This document shows positions 6,085-9,638 of a stretch of 9,638 bases of DNA, in pieces. The stretch lies in the NCBI GenBank assembly GCA_900549055.1, contig URNB01000080.1, positions 1 to 9,638 of the forward strand, read 5' to 3'. The DNA is from an uncultured Oscillospiraceae bacterium. GTDB taxonomy: Bacteria; Bacillota; Clostridia; Oscillospirales; Acutalibacteraceae. Positions within the stretch are counted from its first letter, which is position 1; every line of letters begins with the position of its first letter. The notes under the pieces were generated by a model. That model had not been told where the DNA came from. It ran no database searches and saw only the letters and a program-made list of their open reading frames with translations. A program made the translations under genes and the position numbers.

Positions 6085-6918
6085 GTGAACAAAAAATCCT
6101 TCGGCAACAAGCTGGTAGCCTCCCCCTACATTGTGTGGTCGGCTATATTTATAATTGTGCCGCTTGTTATAATGTTTTATTTCGCCCTTACCGATAATAA
6201 CGGCGTTTTCACCCTCGCTAACATTACGGCAATAGGCAAATATAAAAAGGCGTTCGGAATTTCCATACTCTACGCCGCGGTTTCCACCGTTATAACGCTG
6301 CTGCTTGCCTACCCCATGGCATATTTTATGACAAAGCTTAAAATATCCTCGCAGCGAATGCTTTTTATGATCGTTATGATTCCCATGTGGATGAACTTCC
6401 TCATACGCACCTATTCATGGATAACCATACTTTCAAACACGGGTCTTATAAATACATTTTTGCAGAAAATAGGTCTTATTGATAAGCCGATAAAGCTGCT
6501 TTTAACTCCCGGGGCTGTAATTCTCGGCATGGTGTACGATTATATTCCGTATATGATTCTGCCGATTTACTCTGTTATGTCAAAGCTGGATAAATCGCTT
6601 TTGGAGGCGGCAGAGGATTTAGGCTCAAACTCGTTCACCAAGTTTAAAAGGGTGATTTTTCCGCTTACAAAGCCGGGCGTTATTTCAGGCATTACCATGG
6701 TGTTTGTGCCGTCTGTCAGCACGTTTTACATTTCGCAAAAGCTCGGCGGCACCAAAACAATGCTTATAGGCGATACTATTGAATATTTCTTCAATTCAGG
6801 CCCCGAGCATTACAATATCGCCTCGGCAATCTCCATGGTGCTGATGGTTATGATACTGATTTGCCTGTTTATAATGAACAGGTTCTCCGACAGTGACGAC
6901 GGAGGTGTGTTAATGTGA
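6085..6918 (+). CDS. potB: Spermidine/putrescine ABC transporter permease PotB
   Basis: This 277-aa integral membrane permease forms half of the polyamine translocation channel. Hydrophobic segments are visible around residues 14-36, 61-82, 92-112, 142-163, 197-218 and 246-264, the usual six. The coupling-loop EAA motif, EAAEDLGSNSFTKFKRVIFP (174-193) followed by LTKPG, would contact PotA. The start is GTG at 6085, two bases after the potA stop, with GAGGAGGAA ending five bases upstream. The last four bases (GTGA) overlap the potC start, so translation is likely coupled. The frame is intact and of normal length. Gene order and position before a PotC-type permease distinguish it from PotC. Confidence 0.93.
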   Translation: MNKKSFGNKLVASPYIVWSAIFIIVPLVIMFYFALTDNNGVFTLANITAIGKYKKAFGISILYAAVSTVITLLLAYPMAYFMTKLKISSQRMLFMIVMIPMWMNFLIRTYSWITILSNTGLINTFLQKIGLIDKPIKLLLTPGAVILGMVYDYIPYMILPIYSVMSKLDKSLLEAAEDLGSNSFTKFKRVIFPLTKPGVISGITMVFVPSVSTFYISQKLGGTKTMLIGDTIEYFFNSGPEHYNIASAISMVLMVMILICLFIMNRFSDSDDGGVLM

Positions 6919-7724
6919 AAATACTCTCCCGAATTTATGTTGCGCTTATAATTTTGTTCCTATACGCCCCCGTTGCGGTCATGGTTATTTTTTCATTCAA
7001 CGGCAGCGGCAGCGTGTGGGTAATGAACGGCTTTTCCACCCGCTGGTACGCGGGGCTTACATCCGATACCGCAATGATGAGCGCACTGCAGCACACCCTA
7101 ATAATTGCGGTGTCCTCCGCCTTTATTTCGACCGTGCTCGGCACGGCGGCGGCGGTTGGCATTACGGCAATAAGGCGCAAGATGCCTAAAAAAATCATAA
7201 TGTCGGTCACGCAAATTCCTATGATGAACGCCGATATAGTTACGGGTATTTCCCTTATGCTGCTGTTTATATTCGTCGGCAAGCTTTTGGGGCTTTCGGA
7301 GTCACTCGGGTTTTTAACGGTGCTTATTTCCCATATCACCTTTAACCTGCCCTATGTTATTCTTTCGGTAATTCCGAAATTAAAGCAGACCGACCCGAAT
7401 TTACCCGAAGCGGCAATGGACCTCGGCTGCACGCCCGTAAAGGCATTTTTCAAGGTAATGCTGCCCTCAATTTCCACGGGAATTATTACCGGGTTCATAA
7501 TGGCGTTCACACTGTCGCTCGACGATTTTGTTATAAGCTATTTCACCTGCGGGCATTACCAGACTTTGCCGATAGTGATATACTCTATGACTAAAAAGAC
7601 GGTAAAGCCCGACGCATACGCGCTTTCCACCCTTATATTCATAACGGTGTTTGTGCTGTTAATACTTTATAATATACTGCAAAGCAAATCAGAGAAAAAA
7701 TCGCAGATGAAAGAAAGGATTTAG
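6915..7724 (+). CDS. potC: Spermidine/putrescine ABC transporter permease PotC
   Basis: This 269-aa integral membrane partner of PotB has about six hydrophobic segments. The first (7-28: VALIILFLYAPVAVMVIFSF) is followed by the PotC-like FNGSGSVW...STRWYAGL. The EAA coupling loop is EAAMDLGCTPVKAFFKVMLP (165-184). It is followed by FTLSLDDFVISYFTCG (198-213), a segment diagnostic of PotC-type polyamine permeases, and then LPIVIYSM. The start is GTG 6915-6917, overlapping the potB stop by four bases, with GGAGGTG (6901-6907) seven bases upstream. The C-terminus is lysine-rich and cytoplasmic. Four bases separate it from potD. Confidence 0.94.
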   Translation: MKILSRIYVALIILFLYAPVAVMVIFSFNGSGSVWVMNGFSTRWYAGLTSDTAMMSALQHTLIIAVSSAFISTVLGTAAAVGITAIRRKMPKKIIMSVTQIPMMNADIVTGISLMLLFIFVGKLLGLSESLGFLTVLISHITFNLPYVILSVIPKLKQTDPNLPEAAMDLGCTPVKAFFKVMLPSISTGIITGFIMAFTLSLDDFVISYFTCGHYQTLPIVIYSMTKKTVKPDAYALSTLIFITVFVLLILYNILQSKSEKKSQMKERI

Positions 7725-7728
7725 ATAA

Positions 7729-8835
7729 ATGAAAAAGACAATTGCTTTAATAATAACGCTTGTAATTACACTCTCCGCCGCGCTTACGGGCTGCGGATAC
7801 ACCTATAAGGAGCTTAACCTACGCGCAAAGTTCAACCAAAGCCTTAAGGGTACTACCCTCACGGTTTACAACTGGGGCGAATATATTTCCGACGGTGAGG
7901 ACGACTCTATGGATGTAAACAAAGAGTTTGAAAAGCTCACCGGAATCAAGGTTAAATACCTAAATTATGTAAGCAACGAAACTATGTATTCTCAAATTAA
8001 AAGTGCAGGCGTCAGCTATGATATAATAATCCCCTCGGATTATATGATAGAACGCCTTAAAAGCGAGGATATGCTGCAAAAAATAGATACATCCAAAATA
8101 TCAAACTATGACCTTATAGACTCAAAGTACAAGGGACTTTTCTTTGACGAAAAGGATGAATACAGCGTTCCCTACAATGTGGGAATGGTTGGTATCATTT
8201 ATAACGAAAAGCTTACCGGAGCGAATATTAAGCACTCGTGGAATGTGCTGTGGGATCCGAAATATAAGGATATGGCGCTTAATTTCGATAATCCGCGCGA
8301 CGCGTTTATGACCGCGCAGATGATTTTGGGTCAGGATCTCAACACCACGAACAAGGCGGATTGGGACGTCGCAGCAGAGCTGCTTAAAACCGGCAAAAGC
8401 AATCTTCAGGACTATGTTATGGACGAGGTTTTCAGCAAAATGGAAACGGGCGAAGCGTCGGTTGCTCCCTATTATGCGGGCGACTGCCTTACAATGATGG
8501 ACGTTAACAAAGACCTCAAATTCTTCTACCCCGAAGAGGGTACAAATATATTTGTGGATTCGATTTGTATTCCGAAAAACGCCAAAAACGTTGAAGCGGC
8601 GCTTATGTATATAAACTTCCTGCTTGATCCCGACGTCGCGACGGCTAACGCCGAATATTTAGGCTATGCTTCCCCCAACACCGCGGTTGTAAATAATAAG
8701 GACTACTGCTATTACCGAAACGAGATACTCTACCCCGCCGAATCCGATATGCCCAAGGTTCAGTATTATCACGATATTGACACCGACACCAGAACCTATT
8801 ACGAAAAGCTCTGGAGCGAGGTTAAGCTGCACTGA
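7729..8835 (+). CDS. potD: Spermidine/putrescine-binding lipoprotein PotD
   Basis: This 368-aa extracellular polyamine-binding protein delivers substrate to PotBC. The N-terminus is a lipoprotein signal: MKK, a hydrophobic core, then the lipobox LTGC with lipidated Cys22, anchoring it to the outer face of the membrane as expected in a Gram-positive. The mature protein has the family's LTVYNWGEYI (44-53), which supplies ligand-contact aromatic and acidic side chains. It also has YDIIIPSDYMIERL (97-110), YSVPYNVGMVGIIYN (145-159), and GEASVAPYYAGDC (241-253, equivalent to the usual 'G...A..WSGDA' segment, with Tyr where Trp is common). IPKNAKN follows at 281-287. Length and motif order are typical. 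ATG 7729 follows AAAGGA (7714-7719). It is the last gene of the operon, with a strong terminator 20 bp beyond. Whether spermidine or putrescine is preferred cannot be read from the sequence. Confidence 0.94.
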   Translation: MKKTIALIITLVITLSAALTGCGYTYKELNLRAKFNQSLKGTTLTVYNWGEYISDGEDDSMDVNKEFEKLTGIKVKYLNYVSNETMYSQIKSAGVSYDIIIPSDYMIERLKSEDMLQKIDTSKISNYDLIDSKYKGLFFDEKDEYSVPYNVGMVGIIYNEKLTGANIKHSWNVLWDPKYKDMALNFDNPRDAFMTAQMILGQDLNTTNKADWDVAAELLKTGKSNLQDYVMDEVFSKMETGEASVAPYYAGDCLTMMDVNKDLKFFYPEEGTNIFVDSICIPKNAKNVEAALMYINFLLDPDVATANAEYLGYASPNTAVVNNKDYCYYRNEILYPAESDMPKVQYYHDIDTDTRTYYEKLWSEVKLH

Positions 8836-8855
8836 TTAATTAATAAATAAAAATT

Positions 8856-8899
8856 AAAAACGCTCTCTTATCCGCAAAGCAGGTAAGAGAGCGTTTTTT
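8856..8899. terminator. Bidirectional terminator between potD and the LysR-type gene
   Basis: CGCTCTCTTA (8861-8870) pairs perfectly with 8884-8893, extended inward by CC/GG past a bulged T and outward by A/T pairs. There are six T on the right and an A-rich left flank (T-rich on the minus strand). It can end both the pot operon and the convergent minus-strand gene. Confidence 0.9.
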
Positions 8900-8907
8900 A
8901 GACATTA

Positions 8908-8962
8908 GATTTTAGATGTGCAAAATCACACCATTTGCACAAACCAATGGCAAGCTAAAATC
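8908..8962. repeat. Two-part inverted repeat
   Basis: GATTTTAG (8908-8915) pairs with CTAAAATC (8955-8962), and directly inside it TGTGCAAA (8917-8924) pairs with TTTGCACA (8934-8941). One arm carries a 1-nt bulge and the other a 13-nt one, and the loop is 9 nt. It abuts the 3' end of the LysR-type gene and has no T-tract of its own. It may fold in the 3' UTR of either transcript, or be a small mobile or cruciform element. Confidence 0.5.
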
Positions 8963-8965
8963 GTC

Positions 8966-9638
8966 TTAAACCGTTAAATATTTTCTTTTGGAGTTGCAGA
9001 CCTCGGTAATAAACGCACTGTCAAGCTCGGAAAGCTTATAGCCGTTTCTGTAAATCAAAACATCCAAAAATACCTTGTCGTTATCCTCGCATACGCGCTC
9101 TGTAAGATTATACTGCTCATAAATTTCCTTCGGCACGGGAGATACCCACATAAACGAGTCGGTCACGCTTTGCAGCAATCCGAATTGGCTGCCGCGCTCA
9201 AAAATATAAATATGCTTGTCCACGCTGCCCGAAAGCTCCTCTTTTTTAACATCGGTCAGCGGCAGCGATGGCACATAAGGATCGGCATGGCTGATTTCTA
9301 TATACGGTGCCAGATCCTTGCAGCAAATTGTTTTCTTTTTTGCCAGCGGATGCTCCTTTGACATAAGCAGACGGTACTTGAATTCGGTAATAATCTCGGC
9401 GTTCAAGTGCTTTTCCTCAAACATCGATTCAAAATATTTTTCAAAGGCCGACTGAAAGCGCACTATACCTAAATCACTGTCGCCCTTAACGACATTATTG
9501 ACGGTGCGGCGCGAATTGGTCTCCTTATAAAATATCTCGGTAGGAATATCCCTTCTGATATTTTTTGCAAAGTCCGCAAAGGCGCAGGCAATGTAGCTTG
9601 CTCTCGGAACGCAGACGGAAAAATGCTGCTTCGGGCGG
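8966..9638 (-). CDS. LysR-family transcriptional regulator, C-terminal part (cut by window edge)
   Basis: The frame runs from the right edge to TAA at 8966-8968, giving 223 residues with no start in the window. It matches the periplasmic-binding-protein-like effector domain of LysR-type regulators. The first subdomain opens with FSVCVPRASYIACAFADFAK and reaches TVNNVVKGDSDLGIVRF, the usual 'G.lDlgiv' strand. The second includes YRLLMSKEHPLAKKKTICCK followed by DLAPYIEISH, the classical 'HPLA...l.dL...p.i' element, and FGLLQSVTDSFMWVSPVP. The missing 75-85 residues would hold the winged helix-turn-helix. An internal GTG at 9461-9463 is not the start, because homology continues upstream of it. 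The gene converges on potD across a shared terminator, so a direct role in pot regulation is not implied. Its target and ligand are unknown. Confidence 0.88.
   Translation of the reverse strand, partial: RPKQHFSVCVPRASYIACAFADFAKNIRRDIPTEIFYKETNSRRTVNNVVKGDSDLGIVRFQSAFEKYFESMFEEKHLNAEIITEFKYRLLMSKEHPLAKKKTICCKDLAPYIEISHADPYVPSLPLTDVKKEELSGSVDKHIYIFERGSQFGLLQSVTDSFMWVSPVPKEIYEQYNLTERVCEDNDKVFLDVLIYRNGYKLSELDSAFITEVCNSKRKYLTV

Overview
The window looks like chromosomal DNA of a gut-type Clostridia (Oscillospirales or a relative). This is an inference from low-to-moderate GC, strong A/G-rich Shine-Dalgarno sites, consensus sigma-A promoters, a Firmicutes-style GH36 alpha-galactosidase and a Gram-positive-style PotD lipoprotein. 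No marker gene fixes the taxon.

The left half (about 300-4535) is a minus-strand carbohydrate block that appears to be decaying. Reading along the minus strand, it starts with the C-terminal remnant of a glycoside-hydrolase-like protein (4219-4532), which ends in a frame-shifted tail and a hairpin terminator (4141-4175). Next comes an intact AraC-family regulator (3237-4034) with its own near-consensus promoter. Then comes a GH36 alpha-galactosidase (851-3015) with a good promoter, split by one net frameshift near 2515-2535. Last is the C-terminal remnant of a PHP-type (CehA/McbA-like) metallohydrolase (471-683), and a strong bidirectional terminator (299-338) closes the block. Bases 1-298 hold no gene I can support.

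The right half is an intact plus-strand polyamine ABC-transporter operon, potABCD (4964-8835). A consensus promoter (4728-4756) drives it, and it has an unusually long leader of about 200 nt. The genes are packed tightly: potA-potB 2 bp apart, potB-potC overlapping by 4 bp, potC-potD 4 bp apart. PotA is the ATPase, PotB and PotC the permeases, and PotD the lipid-anchored binding protein. A strong bidirectional terminator (8856-8899) separates the operon from a convergent LysR-family regulator that runs off the right edge; only its effector-binding domain is present.

The most interesting signal is in the potA leader. An 11-nt segment (4867-4877) is perfectly complementary to 4944-4954, which covers the start of the potA Shine-Dalgarno. 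The same upstream region can also form a multi-stem fold that leaves the anti-Shine-Dalgarno segment in a loop. This is the architecture of a riboswitch-like translational control element ahead of a polyamine transporter. I could not match it to a known riboswitch class from sequence alone.
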